Positions 44,463 through 57,100 of a stretch of 64,000 bases of DNA are shown piece after piece. The position numbers and the translations under genes are program-made. The DNA comes from Podospora pseudoanserina (taxonomy: Eukaryota > Ascomycota > Sordariomycetes > Sordariales > Podosporaceae), in NCBI RefSeq assembly GCF_035222485.1, contig NC_085920.1:7116001-7180000 (forward strand), read 5' to 3'. Every line of letters starts with the position of its first letter. Position 1 is the first letter of the stretch. The notes under the pieces were generated by a model. The model was not told the origin of the DNA, made no database searches, and was given only the letters and a program-made list of their open reading frames with translations.

Positions 44463-45320
44463 ATGCTCGCCAGGTAAAATTATGGAGATGCTTGAGGAGC
44501 GGGCGTAGGGGAGCAAGCATGTGTTTTGGTGATATAAAATGAAGAAGTTTTCACGAGCTGAGATAGCCCGATTCATTATTATCTACTTTTGCCCATCTGT
44601 TTCAAAGTCGGTTGCATCGTCAACACTCTTGCCTGCCATCCTTGGACTCGTATCCATCTGCCATGGTCGCCAAACCTTCATAAAGGGTATGTCTGTGGTT
44701 CGTCTCGTACTGCTTGTGGATACGGCGGTCACCACGGTGTTTTGACAGTTTGCTTATCAGCCCTTCCCTCACCCCTCACCCCCCATCCGATCAACCCCTA
44801 TTTCAGGGGCAAATGTCTAGTCGAAGATGCTGTCATCCGCGTGATTGAACAGCTTTGCAATCGACCCATCTGGGCACTTGTCGATCTGCCACGCAACAGT
44901 TCTGTTCTTCGTGTTCCAAACCCGAACGCCGTCACCGAAAAGCGAGAATTCCTCCAAGCGCACCATTCTCACAGGAAAATGTGGGCTTGAAAAGATCCAG
45001 ATGCTTTATCGACAGCACCGCTCTCTGATCTAGCCCTCAAGTGCGGGACTGGCGGTAGGAAAGCTACCCCTACTTCCCCACATGGAGGCGCTTCCAGCCT
45101 TGTCGATTCCCTGTCAGATACCACCTCAGAATGGTGGGGGGGAGACTGCGGGCAGGAGTGGTATAAACCAAGCTACCCCGCTTGGGGATATCTGAGCTGG
45201 ACAGGAAACACGACAAAGGATATCAGCAAAGATAAATACCATTGAAGCATCGAGAAACCACAAGTTCTTGACATCGCCATACTTCGAGAAAGCATCAACA
45301 GTTTCAGACAAAACCCACCC
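44463..45320. other. Intergenic between MCCB and the SDR gene
   Basis: About 860 bases in tandem (MCCB 3' flank and SDR promoter). Nothing further supported. Confidence 0.4.
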
Positions 45321-46686
<1,366 letters not shown>

Positions 46687-49600
46687 GAGGTTCATCATCC
46701 ATGGAGTGATTGAATTTGTGTTAGAGAAATGGGGATGTAATATCATGTCATGACATTAGATAGAATAGGGGGCGTTTTGAAAAGAGCGAGCATAGAAGTA
46801 TGCAGCCAAATTGGATTTAATCAAGTTCACTCATTTGTTACTACTTTCTTCATGAAAGACATATTCGTGAGAGATGGACTATTGAAGTCAATCCGTCCGT
46901 CTCCCCAGGATGGACCTCAAGCTACATAGGTGACGAGAAAGTCAATTAGAAAGTGAGGTGGGCATCTCCATAACCCTCAACACCTCACCGCATCTTTACC
47001 TTTTCTTCTTCTTTTTTCTTTCTTTTTTTCTCGAGAGAAAATACTGCTTTGAGACATGAAAAGTGCTTTGATAATGCAGTCTTGACGGACGAATGGAATC
47101 CAAAATCACTTAGAGCCAGAAAGCAAGACGCCCACCACACGCTCCTCACCCAAAACCGGGCCGGTTCTGACAGGTCATATGCATCGGTTCGGTTCGGCAT
47201 GGTGGGCGGCAGTCTGGATGGTTGTTGATCAAGTCTTGACTGCAGCATCCAATGTACCCAAACGTACATCCCTTGACATGCACTTTCAGACGAGCTGATA
47301 TGCGATGTGAACAACTCTTTGGGATGTATCAAGGGCGACCGCAACTTGTTTAGGCGAGAAAGAGAAGACCGGCGAGTTGGTGACGGGAGCATATAGTGGG
47401 TCAAAGCGTTTTGAAAGCCTGTTGCAGGGGTGGTGTTAGGGTGGTGCCCAACTGTAGGGAGATCAACTGACACGTAATTAGTTTTGGCCAAAAAGGTACG
47501 TACCAAAACCAATGTGGTATTCCCTCTACCCCCAAAAGCAGAGAAGAAACAAACCTTGATCATCTGATCTCCTGTGTGTCACCTTGTGGCATTCTGGGTT
47601 CCATGGCACACAAGAGGCACAACAAACACATCGAGACGCTCACAAACACCCACACCCTCTCACAGGGCAAAGGCAGTCCCTGATCATGTCGTCAACCGCT
47701 CCTCTCAGCCTCGGCCAAAGAATATGAAAACCCTTCGCCTCCTTCCTCTCCGAGAGAGGGAATGAAAAGAAAAAAAGAAATTACTCTCGAGCTCGCCATG
47801 CCGCAATGAACCAATGGATCAAGGTCATGTCTCGTCACAAGACTGGTTCCCCGCAAAAGCTGGGCAGATCAGAAGATCCCGGACCAGGGGTTTGACGAGA
47901 AGACTGTTCACAGGAATAAAAGAGGGGAAAGAGAGAAAAAGACACTTCATCGTCAGATGTGGGCCGGCCGGCTGCATTAGCTGGCTAGACCCGTCACCGT
48001 CCAAGCGGTTCTTTACGTACTGCAAACCAAGCTCATTGCAGGAGAGGAGCAAGGGGTGGTTTTTTCTTTTGTCTTTGCATCGCGCTGGTGCTGGTAGGGC
48101 TGTGTTTTTTTCAAACATTGGGAATTGGGTGGCGGCAAGAAATAGCCCTCCGCCGCATAGCACAAAAGCGGTGAAGTGTGTTTTCCTCCTCAGAGGAGGC
48201 TGGAAGGGCCACCACTGGGTCGCGGAACGGATGATGCGGTCTGGGGAAAGCTGGGAACCTTTTGAACCCCCTGTCGTGATATAATCCGGGGTTCAAGTGG
48301 GCAGAAAAAACGCGCGCTGTGCTTGTCATAGGGGAGGCCTGGAATTAGCCGAGTTTGTACCACTGTGTGACAGTGGGAGGAGTCATGGACCAGCGGGAAC
48401 AGAATTCTCGGATGGCTGTCGCGTTTCCCTTGCTTGGTTATCGTTGGTGAGCAAGCCGGCCTCAGACGTCACTTTGTTTCTCAGTTCCTCCGAACCAGGG
48501 CGGAAAAGAAACGTGATGGCGATCTCGTCACTGGAAAGGGAGAAGGCCGTGACGAGGTTGGTCTCCCCGCTACGCCATCCAGACACGGGCCAGGGGGTTA
48601 AGCGTGGGGGGCGATATGGGCGGCGTATGGCGCTGATGTTGTGGAAAGGTCGTTGGCATTCCGAGGTCTTGGTCCACCGCAGCCATCAGCGGAGCGGCTC
48701 ACACTCTCCTTATGCGTAACCATCGGACGCTCCAGCTGAGCTCGTAACAAGGGCCATGAGGCGGGCAACCGTACGCAGATCCGCCCGAGAGCTGAGTCGC
48801 ACGGGCAGACGAGGTCAACCACGGACCACAGGCGGCAGGCCGAGTGAAGGAGGACCTCCGAGGAGACGATAGACCCTGTGCGAGAACGGGCTGGCTGTTC
48901 AAGTAACACTCAAAATCCCACGTGTGCCGTCGCCAGGTGTGCTTGTTTCCACACGAGTGCGTAATCTTCGCCCACCGGTGACCGAAACTGGAGTGATTCC
49001 CGTGGTGGTTTTTGGGGCGGTGATAGGTGGTGATAGGTGGTGATAGGTGAAGATATGTTGGTGTGGTGGTTATCTCTTCCCCCGGACAGTATCCGAAAAG
49101 CAAACCCCACGGCCAGCGCAAGGTTTCAAGGTTGGTGCCCGACAACAAGTGCAAGGGTGTTCCAGCCAGGCTGGACTTCCTCTTGCTTTTGCTGCCGCGC
49201 AGGGGAGGCGGTGAAACGGCAGCGTGAGAGTGAGAACGAGCGCGTGAGGTGCCTTCTTCTCCTCTCTCTGTCTCGGCTCTGGGGGTTCTCATGGTTTTCA
49301 TGCTTCTCATGCAGCACCTGCTTGATTTGGAACTGGCAGGCTTCCGTGGAGTTGGTGATATCAGAGGGTGTCGTCGGTGCCAAGGGACATACTTTGGTCC
49401 TCTGGTGCCTGACACCAGGGTCCGCTGCTGAAAAGGGCAGCCTTGGGTTGTCGCTGGATGTCGAGTGGAACCGACGCGTTCCTTTGAGAGCACCCCCCGC
49501 GATGGGTTTGGATGGAAAATGTCAAATGGCATTTTTGCTGGTCAGGTCATCTCCCGCTTGCCCAATCCCGGCTCGTCCCCGGCTTTCTGCTGGTCTGCTC

Positions 49601-50822
49601 ACCGGATCGGATCTGCAGAGCCAGTCCAGACCAATTCTGCCAAGGTGGTACCCAGCCTTCGGTGCGAGCCGGGAGCTTCCAGGGCTTGTGCTTGGCTTTT
49701 GGGGGCGTGTCCAGTGCCTGACATGCGCTATCCGGCCCCCTTCTGCTGCAGCTCTGGCCCCTGTTCAGTTGGCACCTTCCACTGCCTCCCTGGGGATTTC
49801 TTCTCCTCCTTTCCTTCCAGATGCCCCCAACCTCACCCAACTTCTTTTTCCATTTCTTTTTTTGATACTAAACATTCGAGCACCTTCTCGCTGCGTGTCC
49901 CGTGCTTGGTTGGCTCAGGTTTGGTTCCAGACACAGACGCCAGTGATGGAATTGGTTTGCGTCTCACTGGCATTGCCACTGCAATAAGCTTTTTCCGTGT
50001 TTTTGCTCGTTGGCTGTTCGCCCGGGCAGCCCTCGTGCTCAACCTTCGTCGTCCCATCCCAACGCTCATGGAGCACCTGGACCTGGACCTGGACCTACTC
50101 TGCTCTCCTTACTCGACTGCACATCAGACGGCTCTTTTCTGGCCGCCTCGTGGTGCCCTCCGGCCCCGAAGAGAGAGCGCACGAGCTGGGAGCAACAACG
50201 AGAGGGGCAAGGATCTACTCTCAACAACGGACCGTACGCTCGTTTGTGAACGGTACGTGAGAATTTTGCGGAAAGAGAAGAAGCAAATCAGCGCGTCGGG
50301 GGGGAAGGGGGGCGGGCTTCTTGCTTCTGGTTCATGGCCCCGGATTTCCAACTCCCAGCCGTTTCCCCGAGACACAAACGACGCTCGCACTTCCGACCGG
50401 CCAGCCACCGACCCCTTCAGGCCTGGTCGCTCAAAGGCGCCAGTGAGGTGTGTCGTGTCGAACCAGGGAGGCCTTTGCCAAGCTGCTTGAAGCTGTAGGT
50501 AATACGTTCGGGGTTAGCCCTCCCTCCACAGGATGCGCGCCAGAGACTTACATCCCAACTTTTGTCACATCGTCACCGCCCCCTGTCACTTTGTCCATCA
50601 TGCCAGAGCTCATGTCGCCCGTCCTTGTCTCAACTGACGCTTATCTTTTGTCTAGGTCCTCGCCCTGATTCATCTTGCTCCGGCCATCCCGCCGGCGTTT
50701 GCTCTCAGGTTCTGGCTAGCCTCATGCTGTTTGTCAACCAGCTTGCCTTCTCAGATCTGCTGGATATGTCTGTCTGACCCGGCTTCACCTACCGTCAACT
50801 AATCCCTTCGCCTTTCGCAACA
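46687..50822. other. Gene-poor 4.1-kb region
   Basis: No gene supported. ORFs of up to 341 codons (49465-50490 plus) and 277 codons (48699-49532 minus) overlap one another in several frames, lack recognisable domains and have biased Cys/Trp/Arg/Pro composition. Contains GGTGATAGGT repeats. Part may be promoter or a long 5' leader of the gene at 50823. Confidence 0.4.
49019..49049. repeat. (GGTGATAGGT)n, three units
   Basis: Three perfect 10-base units in gene-poor DNA. Confidence 0.9.
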
Positions 50823-52759
50823 ATGGAGGCCATGGCCATGGCTATGTTGCTGCCCAAGGGCATTGTCGAAAACACGCGCGAGATATACAAGGAGGTGGCG
50901 AGCTATCCCATCGTCCCTCCAGAGAAGCTGTGGCAATATTGGAATGGTATTTGAGCCGACGACGCCCTTGGAAACCGGTGCCAGGACTCTTGACTAACAC
51001 GCACATCTCTAGTCTACACAACAACCTCACGAAAGCTTGTTGACCCAACCGCGTGCAGATTGGAACACTTTTGGTGGCACGTTTGGGGAAGTGACAGGCG
51101 ATATCTCAGCGGGGCAACGCTTGCCAAACTGTTCGAAGAGGTCTCCCATGGCCCGACATTCGTCCCTTTACGATCTGTTAGAAACAGATACGAAGGGCCA
51201 TCGGTAGGCCGCCTTTGCATTGCTGCGGTCGTTGACAGAAAAACTGATAAACTGGACAGGGCCACAGCGATGCACGTAATCATGGCAGGGGAGACGCAAA
51301 GGCAGCCTCACGGCAGGGGCAGCCCAATCAAAACTCGGACCAGCAGAGATCAGCCCCTGTTGGCGGAATGAAGCTACCGACGCCGTCGTCTTCGAGGCCA
51401 CCCCCAGCCCACCCGATCTTGAAGAAGAAGAATAGAGGGCCTTCTGGATCAAAACCAAGGCCAACGGCTCGATTCGTGGACCCGTCTGCTTTTCAAGAGC
51501 TTATCATTACCCCTTTGACCGAGCCAGTTGCGCCACAGCAGCTCCCGTCCTCGCCTCCGGGCGAGCCGGTCGCCAAGAAGAACAGGGCGGTGGCAGTTGT
51601 TGATGAAGCGCATACTCCTACTGCAGTCGATATGCCGCCGCCGCCGAAGCCTTCACCTCGTGTCACAGAGATGCCTCCCCCGCCAAAACCATCACCAAAG
51701 CGAAAGAATGTCCCTTCGGCCGTGACGGTTGCCGGTGGAACCGACGTCCGTCCACCGCCGATCTCACCAGCCAAGCCCGAGAGAGCTGCGCCGCCGACAG
51801 GGAGACGGATTGTTGCCAGCACAGCAGCATCGAAGAGGCGTCCAGTCATGTCGAGGAGACAGAGCTCCCAAAGCTCAGGGGGCACAGGAACGCGCGTCGT
51901 CAGCCCGGCCACCGCGGCGCTGGTGAAGCAGGTGGTGGCGCAAAAGTCCAAAGGACAAGAAGGAGTCGGCCAGCAAGATTCGGCCATAATTTCTTCATCA
52001 ACGGAAAGCCAAGGGGTTGTCCCCCCCATCAGTGCAAAGTCAGCTGGGAAACGGCCAGCCAAAGCCCCAATAGATCAACCAGTCGCCACTGCGCAGAACG
52101 TACACCCACCCCCTAATCAGGCAGATGGCCGGCATAATCGTCCTCTTCTAGTAACAGAAAGGCGACCACTTCTCACGGCAGAATTGACGCCACCGACATA
52201 CATGGCCGCCCCTTTCCAACGACGATCAACCTGGGACCTCGACGCCCAATTTCGAGAACCCCGACCCCAACCTCGAATCCCTGGGGGTTTGGTCCAAGAC
52301 CGAGCTCAACGCCCCAGTTTCGGCCTCCAGCGATCTGCCCCCATGATGGCGGGATTCGTAACCAGCACCACCACCAGCCCCATCCGAGGATCCAGCAGCA
52401 CAGCCACACCACCAAAAATCGTCCGTTCTCGCTCCAACAATACGGACAATCGACTCTCCCTCATGGCCCTGCCGACGGGTGTTACGAGTGTGGTAGCGAC
52501 TACTACTCCTGCAATAGCAACAGCACGGTTTGATTCAGAGCCGGTGGCGTTTGCACCTCGGGAGCCGGAAGCGAGGGATATTCCGGATAGTGTGATGGAT
52601 TTTTCGAGACGTTTCACGACGAACCGGGTTCTGCAGCCGTGCTTTACGCCCACGCCACCGAATCCGGCGCCGCCGATTCCGTTTGGGAGGTCGAAGAGCC
52701 AGTTGCATTTGTTGTTGGAGAAGGAGAAGGAGAAGTTGAAGAGGGCAAATCTTCAATAG
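50823..52759 (+). CDS. Conserved fungal protein of unknown function with FWWHVWG motif (604 aa)
   Basis: Exons 50823-50946, 51013-51203 and 51260-52759 with introns of 66 and 56 bases; all phases agree. The first 105 residues are compact and look conserved: MLLPKGIVENTREIYKEVA, a domain core CRLEHFWWHVWGSDRRYLSG, LAKLFEEVSHGPTFVPLR and NRYEGPS. I have the impression of similar sequence in other Pezizomycotina proteins, but no name or function. The remaining 500 residues are disordered, Pro/Ser/Lys-rich, with PPPKPSPR-type motifs that could bind SH3-like domains and basic stretches (KRRPVMSRRQSS). A nuclear or scaffold role would be speculation. Start: ATG followed by three further in-frame ATGs (MEAMAMAM), the first chosen. 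It sits beyond a 4.1-kb gene-poor region, so a long regulated upstream region is possible. Confidence 0.85.
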
Positions 52760-53345
52760 TCAAGACTAATTTCTATCACGGGGGTTTAATGATTGAGGGA
52801 GAGCGAGTTGTGTACATGTCACTGGTGGGTAAACCACATTGTATTTATAGCTGGATCGATTATCCTGGGGTTTTTTGGTTTGGTGAGCGGGTTATGGGGG
52901 TTTTGGTATGGTTATTGATTGGGACGTTTTGGTATTGTTATGTGATTTGGGATCTTTTTGGGGGGAATTGGGTGGTGGGCACAACGAGATGATATGGTTT
53001 TGGTCTGGTTTGTTTGGTAAGTTTGGTTTGGTCAAGGCACAAGGGCAGGTCACAGATACCCCGTTGTCGTAGTTTTGGTAAACGAGAGAGGTGGAAGGGG
53101 GGCCACAGTTTTAATGAAGTCTGTTTTTGCTTTTTGAAACTTGAGTAACCCTTATGTGTGTTGTCGGTCGGTGGTAAGGGGAGGAGCATGTGTTGATGAT
53201 TACATTTGTTCATGTTGACAACCCTCAAAGTTCCCTCTTCTTTCCTTGGTTACGAATACATACATATATTCCGGGACACGAACCTGCCCAGAAATAAGGC
53301 TTGTCTTATGTGCTGCCATCAAGAGAACCAGGTTCGAGCGTGTGC

Positions 53346-53401
<56 letters not shown>

Positions 53402-54102
53402 CTTGAAGCGCAATTATGACTAGATTTTTCACCAGGGGGGGGCCTTTGTTTCTCTTCTGGTTTGACCTACCATTTACCTGCCCCGTTTTGCCCAGCTGCC
53501 CATCCTCAACAATTACATCGAGTTTCCTTAACCCCTTTTTTAACCCCCTTTTTGTTGCATTTTGCCCCAACTACCACCGTACCACCCCAACTTCGACAGC
53601 CATCCCCTGTTTGTGAAGTCAACTACAGATCAGGGTCGCTGGATCAGAGGGCACGCCACAACCATTGATGATATGAAACAATATATTATTATCACCAAGA
53701 AACCCCCCCCCACCAAAAAAAAAAAAGAAATTCAGGAATCCATCGGTGCAAAGGGGTATAGTATAGTAACACTTTTGTTTGCTCTCCTCCAAACCCAACT
53801 TTCCCCAACTAGTTTATTCACGCCTCCAGGTTTAAACGATCGATCGTCCCTTTCAAACCCCCCCAAATCTTCCCGTCATTATCCATTATTACTCCTCTCT
53901 TTCTCTCCATCTTGTGTGCGCAAGGGGGAAGGGGCGCGGGCGGGTAAGTAAATGGTATGTGTGCATACTCATAAGTACTCGTTGCCAAGTATACTTTTTC
54001 CGTGTCCATCTCTTTACTTCCCTAGAGTTCCCGTTTTTTCATCCAAAAGTACCCAACCCTGATGATATCCTACAATTTGTTCCCTTCTGGGCATCAACAA
54101 CC
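52760..54102. other. Convergent intergenic region
   Basis: About 1.3 kb between the stops of the 604-aa gene and the 1594-aa gene: 3' UTRs, a GAT microsatellite and T- or C-rich runs. No exon seen. Confidence 0.5.
53346..53399. repeat. (ATG)n microsatellite
   Basis: About eighteen ATG/GAT units in the convergent intergenic region. Confidence 0.97.
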
Positions 54103-57100
54103 CTACTCATCAAGCCTTAACATCTTCCTCAGCCCCCTAAACCTCTTCTTCTTCTTCGGCGTGCCCCCATCCGCGGTACCAGTGACGCTACTCCCGTCCA
54201 CGCTCGGAGCACCCGTCGAAAAAGCCGTCCGCTGCTGCAACTGATGCTGCACCAGACCCGTCCCGAGATTTCCACCCCCGATTCCACCAGACAACGTCCG
54301 AGTGCCCAGATTCCCACTTGTAGAAGGTCTCTTTGGCTCGTCAGCATCCCGCGGCATCTGCATCCTGGGCGGCGGAGGCTGCTGCTGACTCTGACTGTGA
54401 CTGTGTCCGAAGATCCCCATCCTCTTTTGAAGTTTGGGGCCTCTTTGCGGTGGCGGGGTCTGAACTACCGCTGGTTCAGGCTCCGGCTCGCCCTCGGCAG
54501 CGGGTGGCTCCTCCACTGTGGGTGAGACATCCTGCTCTCTGGCAGCCTTGAGCTGGCTGGCGTTGCGCTCGAGTTTAGTGTCCCTTCTCGCCGGGCTGTC
54601 CATGCTGCTGCGGGCGATCCCCCCAGAGGAGGAATCATGCTTCTTGCGGCGGAGGACAGACATCAGACTGCTGCGACGAGTCGCGGCACGTTTGCCATCG
54701 GCGGGTGAGGCGGCCCCTGAGACAGGAGAGGCTGTCTCAGCTCCCAGTGCAGGGGCGGTCTGAGAAGTGCGAAGGATGCTACCCTTACCAGAGCGGACAC
54801 GGCGGAGAGAGGTGTCCACCGTCAAGGGAGGCTGCCCAGCCGGGCTCGAGACCGCTGGTTTGGTTGTCCCATTCGTCTTGACAGCCGGTTTCTCCTCTGA
54901 CTCCTCGAGCTCCTCCAACAAGGTCGTGCTGGCAACAGACCCACGGCCAACACCTACCCCGTTAGGGGCCGACTTAGACTTTGGCAATGGGGGGAGCGGC
55001 GCCGGGGCGATATCATCTTCATCGCTAGAATCTTCAAACCGACTTTGGAAGCCACTGGCCCCTCCGTCCTCATCACTCGAGTCGGCGAAGCGACTGGAAA
55101 ACTTGTTCCCCGACTTATTCTTTGTAGCTTTGGCACCACTCTTCTTCCCAAAACTTGGCATACGCATCCCGCTCGGACTCCTTCTTCCCTCAGTAGACGA
55201 GTCGCGTAATGTTCTACGCATCTGAGTGCTCAGAGCTGGAACTTCCACACTTTGTTTGGAGGACACAGATGTCATCGAAAACCTCTTCGACGGCAGGTCA
55301 GTAGGTGGCGAAGTCGCTCTCATGGTCATGCGGAAACCGGTGGCCGACCCGCTTCTCGGCCTCGACCTCTTGAAGCTGCTTTCACTACCACTAGAGTCGC
55401 GGCGTTTCAATGTTGTCGGGACAGCCGTGACAGGGGGGCTTGCCGCTGCCCGTCGGTGGCTCTCAGTAGATGCAGAGCTTGCCGCAGCAGCAGCACTCGG
55501 TGCTGGGTGTCTAGCTGGACTCATGTCCGCGGGTTTGGTGTCAGACCTCCTGGTGTCGGCACTGCTTGATCGCAGTGATTTGCGCAGACGGGGACCTTGG
55601 GTAGGAGCAGACTGTTGCTGAGGTTCGCTGCGCAGAGTCTTCCTCATGGTTGTCGGGATGGCAACTTCCTCTTCGGTCCACTTCGTCCCAGGCTTGATCA
55701 TATAACTGCGCTCGGGATTCGCCACAGCTTTCTCCTGCTCTCTTTGGTGCTGGACTGCCATCTGCTGTGCCATGTGCAAGGCCAACGCCTTGCGCTCCGA
55801 ACTCCTTCTCTCAATCGATTTCTTCTTTTTTGGCTTCGGTTCAGATTGCACCTGATCCAGATCGGCCTCGACCCCGGCCTCTTCTCGTGCCTCCTTTTCC
55901 AGCTGTGCTCGCTTCTCCGCACTGAGACTTCGCCAGTATGCTTTCACCTTTTCCCACTCATCCTGCGGGCTCTCTGTGGGTGGACTCGCAGGCGGACTTG
56001 CGTGTGGGGTCTCAACGGCAGTCGTGGCTGTCGTTATCTCGGTCTGGAGTTTGGGCGTTGCCTCGACGGGCTTTTCGGTAGCATGTAGCTCTTTCGGAGG
56101 CCGGCGAGAGCTGGGATCCGGTCGGAGTGGGCTTTCCACCACGGCATCGAGCGACAAGAAGCCGCTGCCCTCGATATCGGAAAGGTCCTCACACGCATCG
56201 CTATAGATGCTGCTTTCGGAATCAGTAGTATCGTGAACAGCTGAAGAGATGGTTTGCGTCGAAGGCTGAACTGCCGGCCGACTTTCCGGGACCTCGACCA
56301 CGGCGGGCGCAGGCCGCTGAGGAACGGACTGATCGGACTCATCCTCTGGGAAGCCTCCCGGCACGTCGAAGAACTCTTCCTTGAGTGACTTATCCCCAGC
56401 CATCGCAGGTGGTGTCGGCTGAATGACAGCTATATCTGGAACCTCATGCTTCGGTGCTGAGTTGACCGAGGCCTGCCGAACAGCAGTAGGGATGCTTTGT
56501 GGGCTGGCTGAGCCGTTCGACATTTCAAATTGAGTCTGAAGTGGCTGCCGAGGGGCAAAGTCACGGCCGGAGACCTCGGCCGGCTCGTGTTCCGACTGAG
56601 TGGTAGCCAGAGAGCTGTAGCTGTCCGTGTCGCTGATGTACCCACTACCCTCGACGCTAGTAACAACAGGAGGCAGAGGTTCCCTGAGCCTCGAGGTATT
56701 TGCAGCATGTGTACGGTCCTCGTCGCATTCTTGGGAAAAGATTCCACCCAGCGCGTGGTCATTGCTGGAGCCCAGTGATGGACTGGGAAGAAGTCCTGTC
56801 GCTGAAGGTCCCGTAGAAGCATGTGTTGTCTCCGCGTTCGGCCGAACAAGCGGTCGTTCCGCATCCTCCTCCGGTTGTGCATCTCGGGGCTTCCTTTCTC
56901 GAATGCTTCCAAAGCTCGGCAACGCAGGCCGGGGCTTCATGATCTCATCATCATCCAAAGATGGAATGTCTTTCTTGACAAGGCCGAAGTATCGCTGACG
57001 GCCGGCCTCTGGAGGGCTGGCGGAGAGCGGTGACGTGGCGCGGTTGTCCGGCGACGTGCTCACAACATCTTTAGCATCGTCAAAACTGACACGCACGGAC

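Noticed and set aside
46985-47563. 192-codon minus-strand ORF ending in a Lys/Glu-rich stretch
   Set aside because: The C-terminus is just a translated CTT-rich run; no similarity recognised.
48699-50490. Overlapping long ORFs on both strands (277 codons minus, 316 and 341 codons plus)
   Set aside because: Mutually overlapping, biased composition, no domains or consistent splice structure; chance ORFs in GC-rich DNA.
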